Of a DNA stretch of 11,521 nt, positions 1 through 6,908 are shown piece after piece; the first letter of the stretch is position 1, and the number at the start of each line of letters is the position of its first letter. Below the pieces are notes generated by a model. The model did no database searches. It worked only from the letters and a program-made list of their open reading frames with translations, and was not told the DNA's origin. Origin of the DNA: Burkholderiales bacterium (GTDB lineage: Bacteria; Pseudomonadota; Gammaproteobacteria; Burkholderiales; Usitatibacteraceae). Position numbers and translations under genes: made by a program. Location: positions 1-11,521 of the forward strand of contig JANXWW010000297.1 in assembly GCA_025350945.1 (NCBI GenBank), in the 5' to 3' direction.

Positions 1-164
1 CCGCCGGATTGGCTCTGTTGCTCCGAGGGTGCGGCAATCGTTGATTCGGTGGGTTGCGCACTTTGTCCTTCTAAGCTGGCGGATTCGTTATTGTTATTGC
101 CGTCATCATGCTCGGTGCGGGCATAGTCGAAGCGTTGTGGGAGGTTGTCGATGTTAGCCGCCAT
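1..164 (-). CDS. Hypothetical protein, N-terminal 54 residues only (runs off left edge)
   Basis: An open frame starts at ATG 164 and stays open to the window edge. It is preceded by AGGGGA about 7 nt upstream, a good Shine-Dalgarno, and by a plausible promoter at 210-238, so I take it as a real gene start. The visible residues (beginning MAANIDNLPQRFDYART) are strongly hydrophilic. They include a run of four Asn followed by a Ser/Gln/Glu/Thr/Pro-rich stretch, and have no signal peptide, membrane segment or recognisable motif. This looks like a disordered cytoplasmic N-terminus ahead of a domain outside the window. It lies downstream of parB in the same direction, with a 204 bp gap and its own promoter, so it is probably a separate unit. 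It is not ParA (no P-loop start). I do not recognise the family. Confidence 0.6.
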   Translation of the reverse strand, partial: MAANIDNLPQRFDYARTEHDDGNNNNESASLEGQSAQPTESTIAAPSEQQSQSG

Positions 165-189
165 GATTTGATCCCCTGTATGATGAAAT

Positions 190-230
190 TTACCTTGATG
201 CAAATCACGATCATATTATTTGCAAGGTAA
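190..230. repeat. 41-bp inverted repeat overlapping the promoter (operator-like dyad)
   Basis: TTACCTT (190-196) pairs with AAGGTAA (224-230), and GCAAAT (200-205) pairs with ATTTGC (218-223). The left arm has a 3-nt bulge (GAT) and the centre is 12 nt. The 13 paired positions embed the predicted -10 and start site. Neither side has a T-run, so it is not a terminator. A repressor operator overlapping the promoter, or a 5'-leader hairpin, would fit. The binding protein is unknown. Confidence 0.55.
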
Positions 231-238
231 CTTAACAA
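210..238 (-). promoter_or_regulatory. Predicted sigma70 promoter for the left-edge gene
   Basis: On the minus strand, TTGTTA (plus 233-238; 4/6 to the -35 consensus) is followed after exactly 17 bp by TATGAT (plus 210-215; 5/6 to the -10 consensus). Transcription would start near 203, giving a leader of roughly 40 nt before the ATG at 164. A short dyad (TAGGG-CAAA-CCCTA, 240-253) abuts the -35 on its upstream side. The motif match is direct; function is inferred. Confidence 0.5.
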
Positions 239-305
239 CTAGGGCAAACCCTATGTCCCTGAACCAGCCCTCCAAAAAAATCAAACGCCAATATATACGG
301 GTATC

Positions 306-353
306 TTCAAGCATAAAACGCTTGAAACCCCAGCCAGCACTTATGCTTTTGAA
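306..353 (-). other. Two mutually exclusive hairpins in the parB 3' region
   Basis: In the parB transcript direction, the segment at 316-306 (TTATGCTTGAA) can pair with 326-320 (TTCAAGC) to give a 7-bp stem with a 7-nt loop. It can instead pair with 353-341 (TTCAAAAGCATAA) to give 11 bp with a 2-nt bulge. The nearest T-run on this strand (T7 at 280-274) is about 25 nt past the stem, so this is not a canonical intrinsic terminator. It may protect the mRNA 3' end or act as a weak terminator. Pairing is seen; role is inferred. Confidence 0.35.
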
Positions 354-368
354 TTCTCTCCTATGCGG

Positions 369-1226
369 TCACTTTAATTTAGTGCGCTCCAGAATGCCAT
401 CCAGATGCTCGTAATCCGAAAACGAAATCGTTAACGAGCCCTTGCCTTTTTTGTCGGCCTTAATAGCAACGCGCGTGCCTAATTTTTCGGCGAGATCGTT
501 CTCAAGATGTCTGGTATCTACATCTGCGCTCAATGAAGTCTTGGCCATTTTTGGCGGTGCAGATTCAGCTTTAACGAGACGCTCTGCATCGCGCACGCTC
601 AAATTTTTATGCACGATTTGGTGCGCTAGTTCCACCTGTTTTGATTTTGCGAGCGAGAGCAGCGCGCGCGCGTGACCCATATCGAGTTTGGTTTCCATCA
701 CCATGTCTTGCACCGGTTTTGCCAGCTCCAATAGTCTGAGCAAATTCGTCACCGCCGCACGCGAACGACCTACCGCTTGCGCCGCCTCTTCGTGGGTGAG
801 TTTGAATTCTTCAATTAGGCGGGAAATACCGGCGGCCTCTTCCATCGCGTTTAAATCTTCTCGCTGAATGTTTTCAATTAAGCCAATGCCGAGCGCAGCA
901 TCGTCAGCAATTTCGCGCACCAGCACCGGCACGGTCGTAAGCCCCGCGATCTGCGCTGCGCGCCAGCGACGTTCACCAGCGATAATTTCGAATTTTCCGC
1001 CCGCAACCGCACGCGTAAGAATAGGCTGAACAATGCCGCGCTGCTTGATCGATTGTGCCAATTCCTCCAGCGCACCGCGATCCATGCGCGTGCGCGGCTG
1101 ATATTTGCCGGGCATTAAATCGCCGATTTTTAACTCGCGCAGCTCGCTTTCGTTGCTGGTTGCCGCATCCGTTTTGCCGCCGAGCAATGCATCCAGCCCG
1201 CGGCCTAATCCTTTGGATTTCATCAT
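369..1226 (-). CDS. parB: Chromosome-partitioning protein ParB
   Basis: A 285-residue ParB/Spo0J-type centromere-binding CTPase, which loads at parS sites and slides as a clamp to organise and segregate the origin region. It opens with the typical KGLGRGLDALLG segment (5-16), the ParA-contacting end. The N-terminal domain carries GERRWRA (84-90) and ENIQRED (118-124), the CTP/phosphate-binding boxes. A helix-turn-helix follows (about 146-167, EEAAQAVGRSRAAVTNLLRL), then a C-terminal dimerisation segment (about 238-285). Length is normal. Two tandem ATGs (1226, 1223) are possible starts, and the ribosome site is weak. The gene lies 42 bp behind ntrX in the same direction with no visible promoter, so read-through from ntrX is likely. 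Oddly, no parA is adjacent on either side; the usual order is parA-parB. Identity is very secure; partner location is unknown. Confidence 0.96.
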   Translation of the reverse strand: MMKSKGLGRGLDALLGGKTDAATSNESELRELKIGDLMPGKYQPRTRMDRGALEELAQSIKQRGIVQPILTRAVAGGKFEIIAGERRWRAAQIAGLTTVPVLVREIADDAALGIGLIENIQREDLNAMEEAAGISRLIEEFKLTHEEAAQAVGRSRAAVTNLLRLLELAKPVQDMVMETKLDMGHARALLSLAKSKQVELAHQIVHKNLSVRDAERLVKAESAPPKMAKTSLSADVDTRHLENDLAEKLGTRVAIKADKKGKGSLTISFSDYEHLDGILERTKLK

Positions 1227-1268
1227 GCTGTTTTTGTCTTCATTGGATTTGATTAGAGGTTCCTTAAT

Positions 1269-2540
1269 TCACTCGGTCTTGCCGGAGGGGCGTATTCCCA
1301 ACTGCTTTAATTTTCGATAGAGATGCGTGCGTTCCAATCCCACCTTGTCCGCAACGCGTGACATATTGCCATCCTCGCGTCGGATGTGGTGCTGAAAATA
1401 CTGAAACTCAAATCGCTCACGTGCTTCGCGCAGCGGTAACTCATATTCAATGATGCCATGCGCAGGCACCGTGCTGGCCACATCCAGCCCCGATTCACGC
1501 GCCACGCGCGCTACATCATCTGCCGAAATTTCAGTATTAAGCCCTGTCAACGCCAACGTCTTTACTGCATTCTGCAATGCAGGCAAATTGCCCGGCCACT
1601 CCAGATTTCGCAACGCGTTGAGCGCGCCAATACTGAATGAACGCATCGGCGATTCATTGGCTTCCACCATTTGCAGCATGATCGTACTGGCCAGTTCAGG
1701 AATGTCTTCCGGGTGCTCACGAAGCGAGGGAATTCTTAGCGTCACAGCGGACAGTTGTGTCAACAGCGCGCCGTCAAACTCACCCGTTTCAATCAGTGTG
1801 GTCATGGACTGCGAAGCGGCCGCCACCAGACGCACATTGAACTTTTCGAGCTTGGTGAGTAGTTGCACGAGGCCCTTTTGCTCAGCTTTGGTTAGCAGCT
1901 CAATATTCTCAATGAACAACACGCCATCGCGCGCTTCAGCCAGCGACGCAAACGGATTTTCCGCGAGCCATGCATGGTCTTTGGGTGCAACCCACGCGGT
2001 ATTGCGCTGACGCAGCGTGCTGGCGATTAATTCAAAACCACAGCCCGCCTCGCCGCTCAACAGCAGTGGAACTTTCAGACGGCTCACCTGATCGATGCGC
2101 TGCTTTAATTCCACCATGATCTTCGCGCGGCCCAGATGCTCAAGGGTCAGCCCCGGCTTGGGCGATATGCGCCCACCCTGGAGCGCTTTACCCACGGTGG
2201 CGATTAATTTGGGCAGGCTGATCGGTTTTTCCAGAAAATCAAATGCGCCAATGCGCGTTGCTTCAATCGCCGATTCAATTGTGCCGTGGCCTGACATCAT
2301 TACCACCGGCATCGTCAACTGCCCGGTGGATGCCCACTCTTTGAGCAAGGTAATGCCATCCATATCCGGCATCCAAATATCAAGCAGCACCAGATCAGGT
2401 CGCGCCGCACGTCGCATCGCGCGAGCCGCTGCCGCATTTTCCGCGCACCGGACATCGAAGCCTTCGTCTTTGAGTATTTCTGACAGTAGTTCGCGGATGC
2501 CGATTTCATCATCGACAACTAAAATATTATTTGCAGACAT
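1269..2540 (-). CDS. ntrX: NtrX-type response regulator with degenerate AAA+ domain
   Basis: Response regulator partner of the adjacent NtrY kinase; 423 residues from the ATG at 2540. That start has AAGGTGG about 5 nt upstream. An in-frame GTG at 2549 falls within this Shine-Dalgarno and is less likely. The receiver domain is intact: D10/D11, phospho-acceptor D54, S83 and K105. The C-terminus is a Fis-type helix-turn-helix (about 390-414, ending HLYRKLKQLGI). The middle aligns with sigma54-activator AAA+ domains but is stripped of function. Walker A reads GEAGCGFE (163-170) with Phe where Lys belongs, and the GAFTGA loop is absent. Walker B reads FIENI instead of FLDEI. Both arginine-finger positions (255-264) are lost, and the sensor-II arginine is Pro in WPGNLP. 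It probably binds DNA as a sigma54-independent regulator. NtrYX in other bacteria is linked to respiration, redox and nitrogen control. Confidence 0.92.
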   Translation of the reverse strand: MSANNILVVDDEIGIRELLSEILKDEGFDVRCAENAAAARAMRRAARPDLVLLDIWMPDMDGITLLKEWASTGQLTMPVVMMSGHGTIESAIEATRIGAFDFLEKPISLPKLIATVGKALQGGRISPKPGLTLEHLGRAKIMVELKQRIDQVSRLKVPLLLSGEAGCGFELIASTLRQRNTAWVAPKDHAWLAENPFASLAEARDGVLFIENIELLTKAEQKGLVQLLTKLEKFNVRLVAAASQSMTTLIETGEFDGALLTQLSAVTLRIPSLREHPEDIPELASTIMLQMVEANESPMRSFSIGALNALRNLEWPGNLPALQNAVKTLALTGLNTEISADDVARVARESGLDVASTVPAHGIIEYELPLREARERFEFQYFQHHIRREDGNMSRVADKVGLERTHLYRKLKQLGIRPSGKTE

Positions 2541-2616
2541 GCTTCCCACCTTAACTTGACTTCATGATACGGCTATTAGGTTTGCTGCGCATTTGTTGCA
2601 CGATTGCCTTGAATCT

Positions 2617-4866
2617 TCACTCTGTTATCGCTTTATTGTCATTCGCTGCGGGCGGTGTCAATGACGCACTCGCCACGGCGCTCAGCGTAGTAGTCAATAT
2701 GGGCAGCGCAATCTCAACACACGCCCCTTTATGTTCTGCGTTAGTCACGCTGACGCGCCCGCCATGTTCTTCAATAATCTTTTTCACAATCGCCAAGCCC
2801 AGCCCGGTGCCTTTCGGCTTGGTCGTAATGTACGGCTCAAAAATACGCGTTTTCACATCATCCTTGATGCCGCTGCCATTGTCCTCAATCACCAGATGTA
2901 TCGTGTCTTCAACCACTTTGGTTTCAATCATTATCCTTGGCGCGTTGATCCCTGCCAGCGCGTCGAGTGCATTCTGAATCAGGTTGTGCAGCACCTGCCG
3001 CAACAGCGCAGGATCCGCCATCATCAGCGGCACATCGGTTTGCAGCTTAGGATCAATTTCAACGTTCATCGACTCGTACAATACAAGTACATCTTGCACC
3101 AGCTCGTTGATACTCACCGGCACAGGTTTGAGACGCGAGCTTCGCGAGTAAAGGGCAAAATCATCGACCATGCTTTTCAGCGCGCCGACCTGCGCGACGA
3201 TAGTGTTAGTGGAACGCGCCAGCATGTCGCGATCTGCGGGCTGAAGTTTGTGGCTAAGCTTCATCTGCAAACGCTCGGCGGAAAGCTGAATCGGCGTTAG
3301 CGGATTTTTGATTTCGTGCGCAAGTCGGCGCGCTACTTCGCCCCAGGCTGCATCGCGCTGCGCCTGGATCAAGCCAGTGATATCGTCAAACACAAACACA
3401 AAACCCGAATCAATGGTGGCCGGTAACTTGGTGGCGCGCACCAGTAAAGTGCGCTGCCCCAGCGGCCCTTCAAACGGGATTTGACGTTCCCACGCTTTAT
3501 CGCGTGACAACACCAATTGCGCCTTGATTTCGTCAATTAGCGGTGCTAATCGCGGCTGTAGCTGGCTCCATTCGGGAAGCTTCAAACCCTTCACCGCTTG
3601 ATGATCAAAACCCAACATATCCTGCGCATTCTTGTTGATCGTTTTTGCATACCAGCGCTCGTCTAAGGTAATAACGCCGGAGGTAAGGTTACCCAGTATC
3701 GACTCCAGATAAGTGTTGGCGTTTTCCAGTTCCTGCTGTTTACGCGCCACCACATCTGAAGCCTCACCCAACTGACGCGTCATGGTGTTAAAAGATTGCG
3801 TGAGCACGCCGAATTCGTCGCGGCTTTTGACCGGATTGAGTTTCGAAAAATCGCCCTTGGCAATGGCGCGCGTCGATTCCGCCAACGCCGACAACGGTGC
3901 CGCAAGTCGTTCTGAAAGCAGGAACGAAATCGCCAGTGCGGAGAAGAGTGTGAGCAGCATCGCGAGTGTTAACGTCAACGCAAACAATCGCTTCAAGCCA
4001 CTTCGTTGCAGACCCAAGCGTGCGTAGTCGTTAAAACCCGCCTCCACGGCTTGTGCATCTGCCGCCATCGCCTTGGGCACGGCACGCACCACCTGAATCA
4101 AACGGCGGCCCTCTGCGCGCGGCAGTGGTGACGACAGCGATGCCGTCGGTACAGCGACAACCGCGCGTAACAGAAAGCCACGCTCATTGACGGTCTCGAT
4201 TGCCTGAACGGTCATGCCCATATCGGCATCGCGCAACTCTTGTGGGGTTGGTTTATCGGTAAACAAAGCGTTCGGCAACAGTTTAGGCACTTCTGCTGGC
4301 AGTGATGCTGATGTTGACGCAAAGGCAGACGCCAATGGCGTGCCGTCCACCGCGAACAAGGCGATTTCATCAAAGCCGCTGGTACTGCGAACTTTTTTTA
4401 ACGTATCTGCGTAATCAGATTCACCCAGCGCCACTTTGGCTGCCGCTTCGCGCGCCGCCCGCGTGAGCTCCACCAGCGCGCCGTCCAGCGCGCCTTTGCT
4501 CAAATTCAATGCCGCATTTAGCGCTTTGTCTACCGGCACATCAAACCAGGAATCAATTGAGCGATTCAAAAACTGCACCGAAATGCCGTACACCAAGCCA
4601 CCCGGAATCATTGCCATGAGCGCAAAGACCGCCATCAAGCGTAATGCCAATTTCGAACCAAAAACGCGTCCACGAAGTTTTCGTACGAGTGAAAAAATTT
4701 GATACGCAATCAGCACCAACAAGCCTACCGTGAGTGCGATACCCAGACCAAACAGCCAAGTGTAGTATTCGCCGAGGAAAGTATTGTTGCTGCTGGCGCG
4801 GAACATTAGCGTGATTAGGCCCACGCCAATCACCATACAGACCAAAATAATGGCGCGCTGAATCAT
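2617..4866 (-). CDS. ntrY: NtrY-type membrane sensor histidine kinase
   Basis: A 749-residue sensor kinase that should phosphorylate D54 of the adjacent NtrX. Transmembrane helices lie near 4-22, 37-60 and 73-98, then a periplasmic sensor region (about 100-290), and a fourth helix near 293-317. This is the NtrY layout. A HAMP linker follows (318-370), then a PAS domain (about 385-500). The HisKA domain has catalytic H517 in RRLAHEIKNPLTP, and the ATPase domain has the N-box NLIQNALDAL (628-637), EDNGSGI (661-667), FEPYITTK (676-683) and GTGLGL (686-691). All kinase boxes are intact, in contrast to the damaged ATPase of its partner. The start ATG overlaps the DUF4390 stop in ATGA, indicating translational coupling. 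A 76-nt gap precedes ntrX. The ligand sensed cannot be told from sequence. Confidence 0.95.
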   Translation of the reverse strand: MIQRAIILVCMVIGVGLITLMFRASSNNTFLGEYYTWLFGLGIALTVGLLVLIAYQIFSLVRKLRGRVFGSKLALRLMAVFALMAMIPGGLVYGISVQFLNRSIDSWFDVPVDKALNAALNLSKGALDGALVELTRAAREAAAKVALGESDYADTLKKVRSTSGFDEIALFAVDGTPLASAFASTSASLPAEVPKLLPNALFTDKPTPQELRDADMGMTVQAIETVNERGFLLRAVVAVPTASLSSPLPRAEGRRLIQVVRAVPKAMAADAQAVEAGFNDYARLGLQRSGLKRLFALTLTLAMLLTLFSALAISFLLSERLAAPLSALAESTRAIAKGDFSKLNPVKSRDEFGVLTQSFNTMTRQLGEASDVVARKQQELENANTYLESILGNLTSGVITLDERWYAKTINKNAQDMLGFDHQAVKGLKLPEWSQLQPRLAPLIDEIKAQLVLSRDKAWERQIPFEGPLGQRTLLVRATKLPATIDSGFVFVFDDITGLIQAQRDAAWGEVARRLAHEIKNPLTPIQLSAERLQMKLSHKLQPADRDMLARSTNTIVAQVGALKSMVDDFALYSRSSRLKPVPVSINELVQDVLVLYESMNVEIDPKLQTDVPLMMADPALLRQVLHNLIQNALDALAGINAPRIMIETKVVEDTIHLVIEDNGSGIKDDVKTRIFEPYITTKPKGTGLGLAIVKKIIEEHGGRVSVTNAEHKGACVEIALPILTTTLSAVASASLTPPAANDNKAITE

Positions 4867-5474
4867 GGCGCGGCCTTTGTTTGTCGTGCGGACTCATTTT
4901 CGCCCACCACCGTCCAGCGCACCCATTCAGAGGACAGGTTCCAGTCTTTTGACGCCAGAATATCAAGCTGAAATGGCTTGGGCAGTTGCGCGTTATCGAG
5001 CCTGAAGCGAATCGCGGCTTCATATTTTTCGCCGGGTTTTAAACGCCCTTTTTGCATTACCGTCCACGACCGAACACGCGACAATAACCGTTGCACATCT
5101 TCAATGGTGGCGACATTTTGCGAAACACCGGAAACTGCAATTCGGTACTGATCTGTCAACGGTGCGTAGCTCACCCGGCGGTCGCGTGATGCTCTGGCCA
5201 CATTCTGATCGAACCAATACCAGCGACCTTTGCTCAGCTCAAATTCGACCACGAAATAAAGTGGCACGCCTTTGCGTACGGCTTCTTGCATGGAGCTGGT
5301 GAGTTGAAAATCGATATCCGCGCTGACTTGGTAGCCGTCTTCGGTGACGTCGAGTTTTGGATTGCGGATGGTCGCCTCATCGGCCGCAGCGGTAGCACCC
5401 ACTAGCAGCAAATACATCAGCGCGCAGAACATCGCCCTTAAACGAGTTAGGAGGGCTCGCTGCGATATCACCAT
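4863..5474 (-). CDS. DUF4390 exported protein
   Basis: A 203-residue exported protein matching the DUF4390 family, known mainly as the gene found immediately before ntrY in betaproteobacteria. The N-terminus is a signal peptide: basic n-region (RALLTRLR), hydrophobic core (MFCALMYLLLVG), likely cleavage near ATAAA-DEA at about residue 31. The mature part holds the family's WYWFDQNVA segment (about 86-94) followed by a YAPLTDQYRIAV-type strand, and is beta-rich with no catalytic motif I can name. The ATG at 5474 gives the full signal peptide. An internal Met15 would give a shorter but still plausible one, and neither has a strong ribosome site. The 33-nt gap from rsmB and the 4-bp overlap with ntrY place it in the operon. 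A role as a periplasmic accessory to NtrY sensing is inference from context only. Confidence 0.88.
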   Translation of the reverse strand: MVISQRALLTRLRAMFCALMYLLLVGATAAADEATIRNPKLDVTEDGYQVSADIDFQLTSSMQEAVRKGVPLYFVVEFELSKGRWYWFDQNVARASRDRRVSYAPLTDQYRIAVSGVSQNVATIEDVQRLLSRVRSWTVMQKGRLKPGEKYEAAIRFRLDNAQLPKPFQLDILASKDWNLSSEWVRWTVVGENESARQTKAAP

Positions 5475-5507
5475 TGATTCGCCATCGATAGGCGCAACAA
5501 GGGGGCG

Positions 5508-6908
5508 CTATGTCGTTTTACGCGCGGTTTTAGTGCCATGAGAGATTTTAGCGTCTCCCGGCAGCGCCTCTTTTTGAAACAGGGCGTAGTAAAAACCGTC
5601 GTGATGTTCATTGGGAAGGAGTTGGCCGTGTTCCAGGGCTGGCGTGGCATCTTTGTCGGGGCCAATTGGTGTTGATTTTTCTGGCGTTGATTCTTTATCC
5701 GGCATCGCGACTAGTGCGGCAATATCAATCGCTTTGGCATCGGGCGTGGCGTTTAAAAATTGGGTCGCAACATCCTGATTTTCAGCGCGAAACACAGAGC
5801 ACGTCACATACAGCAATCTACCACCAACACCGAGGCAATTCCAGAGCGAGTCCAGCAAACGCGACTGTTGCCGGGCGAAGCTGCCCAAATCGGTCTCGCG
5901 CCGGAGCCACTTGATGTCTGGATGACGGCGCGTCACACCCGAACCAGAACAGGGTACATCAACCAAAATGCGGTCAAATGGTTTTTTGTCCCACCACGTT
6001 TCAAGCTCGGCCGCATTGGCGTTTTTCAACGTTGCTTTAAATTTCAGACGATCCAGATTTTCCTGAACGCGTTTCAGGCGATGTTTGTCGCTGTCGAGCG
6101 CGGTCAGATCGACCTTCGCCAGTTCCAGAATGTGCCCCGCCTTGCCACCTGGTGCGGCGCAGGCGTCCAGCACACGCATGCCATCTTTGAGGCCCAGCAA
6201 ATGCGCAGCACGCTGCGCGCCCTCATCCTGCACGGACACAAAGCCGTCGCGAAAGCCCGGCAACTCATGCACAGAAACTGGTTTGGTGAGCTCAATCGCC
6301 ATGCCTCCACGCGCTTCAGCTAACATGCCAATTGCGGCCAGTTTCGCCAAATAATCAACGACAGTACCGCGTCGCGCGTTCACGCGCAGCCCCATGGGCG
6401 GATGATCGGCGGCGGACAAAAGTACATCATCCCAATGTGCGGGCATTTCGCGTTTCAGCCGCTCGGTCCACCAGCGCGGAAAATCATAAAGTGCCAAATC
6501 CGTTTTGAATCGCTCTCGTTTGAATTTATCGGGTGTGCGCAAATAATTACGCAACACTGCATTCACCAATGGCTTCGCGCGCGGGAAGCCAAGCGTTTCG
6601 GTTGCGGTCACGGCGTGATCAACAATCGCATGATCGCTCGCTTTTGAAAACTGTAGTTGCGCTAACGCTACCAGCAGCAGATGGCGCACCGGCGCATCGT
6701 TTATCGGGGTCGACAGCAACAATTCAAGCTGCGAAGAGATGAGCCCGTAGTGGCGCAGCGTATCGAAAGAAATTGAGTGCACCGCAGCGCGCTCGTTTGG
6801 CGAGAGCGGTTTTTTTGGCGTGCTGATGGTGTCGAGCACGCGGTCGAGGTTTTTGCCGCTGAGCACCAGACCGACCACTTCAGCGCTGGCTACTTGAATT
6901 GAAATCAC
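5508..6908 (-). CDS. rsmB: 16S rRNA m5C967 methyltransferase RsmB
   Basis: S-adenosylmethionine-dependent methyltransferase that makes 5-methylcytosine at position 967 (E. coli numbering) of 16S rRNA. The N-terminal NusB-like RNA-binding domain spans about 5-135. The Rossmann methyltransferase core has the SAM motif DACAAPGGKAGH (248-259), motif IV DVPCSGSG (317-324) with C320, and motif VI TCS with the catalytic nucleophile C370. The C-terminal HHDGFYYALF block (about 435-444) is conserved. Before it sits a Pro/Lys/Asp-rich insert (402-426) built from near-repeats PDKESTP and PDKDATP. Length 466 is slightly longer than usual, from this insert and a basic tail. The start is GTG at 6908, overlapping the fmt stop by 4 bp (GTGA), so translation is likely coupled. 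Confidence 0.95.
   Translation of the reverse strand: MISIQVASAEVVGLVLSGKNLDRVLDTISTPKKPLSPNERAAVHSISFDTLRHYGLISSQLELLLSTPINDAPVRHLLLVALAQLQFSKASDHAIVDHAVTATETLGFPRAKPLVNAVLRNYLRTPDKFKRERFKTDLALYDFPRWWTERLKREMPAHWDDVLLSAADHPPMGLRVNARRGTVVDYLAKLAAIGMLAEARGGMAIELTKPVSVHELPGFRDGFVSVQDEGAQRAAHLLGLKDGMRVLDACAAPGGKAGHILELAKVDLTALDSDKHRLKRVQENLDRLKFKATLKNANAAELETWWDKKPFDRILVDVPCSGSGVTRRHPDIKWLRRETDLGSFARQQSRLLDSLWNCLGVGGRLLYVTCSVFRAENQDVATQFLNATPDAKAIDIAALVAMPDKESTPEKSTPIGPDKDATPALEHGQLLPNEHHDGFYYALFQKEALPGDAKISHGTKTARKTT

Noticed and set aside
274..280. T7 run on the minus strand as an intrinsic terminator for parB.
   Set aside because: The nearest stem ends about 25 nt before it, too far for a Rho-independent terminator.
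1450..3300. Long antisense reading frames on the plus strand opposite ntrX and ntrY (for example 1450-2010 and 2731-3300).
   Set aside because: They lie fully inside well-supported genes on the other strand, lack ribosome sites and show no recognisable domains.
5760..6323. 187-residue plus-strand frame opposite rsmB.
   Set aside because: It is antisense to the SAM-binding and catalytic region of a clear RsmB and has no family resemblance.
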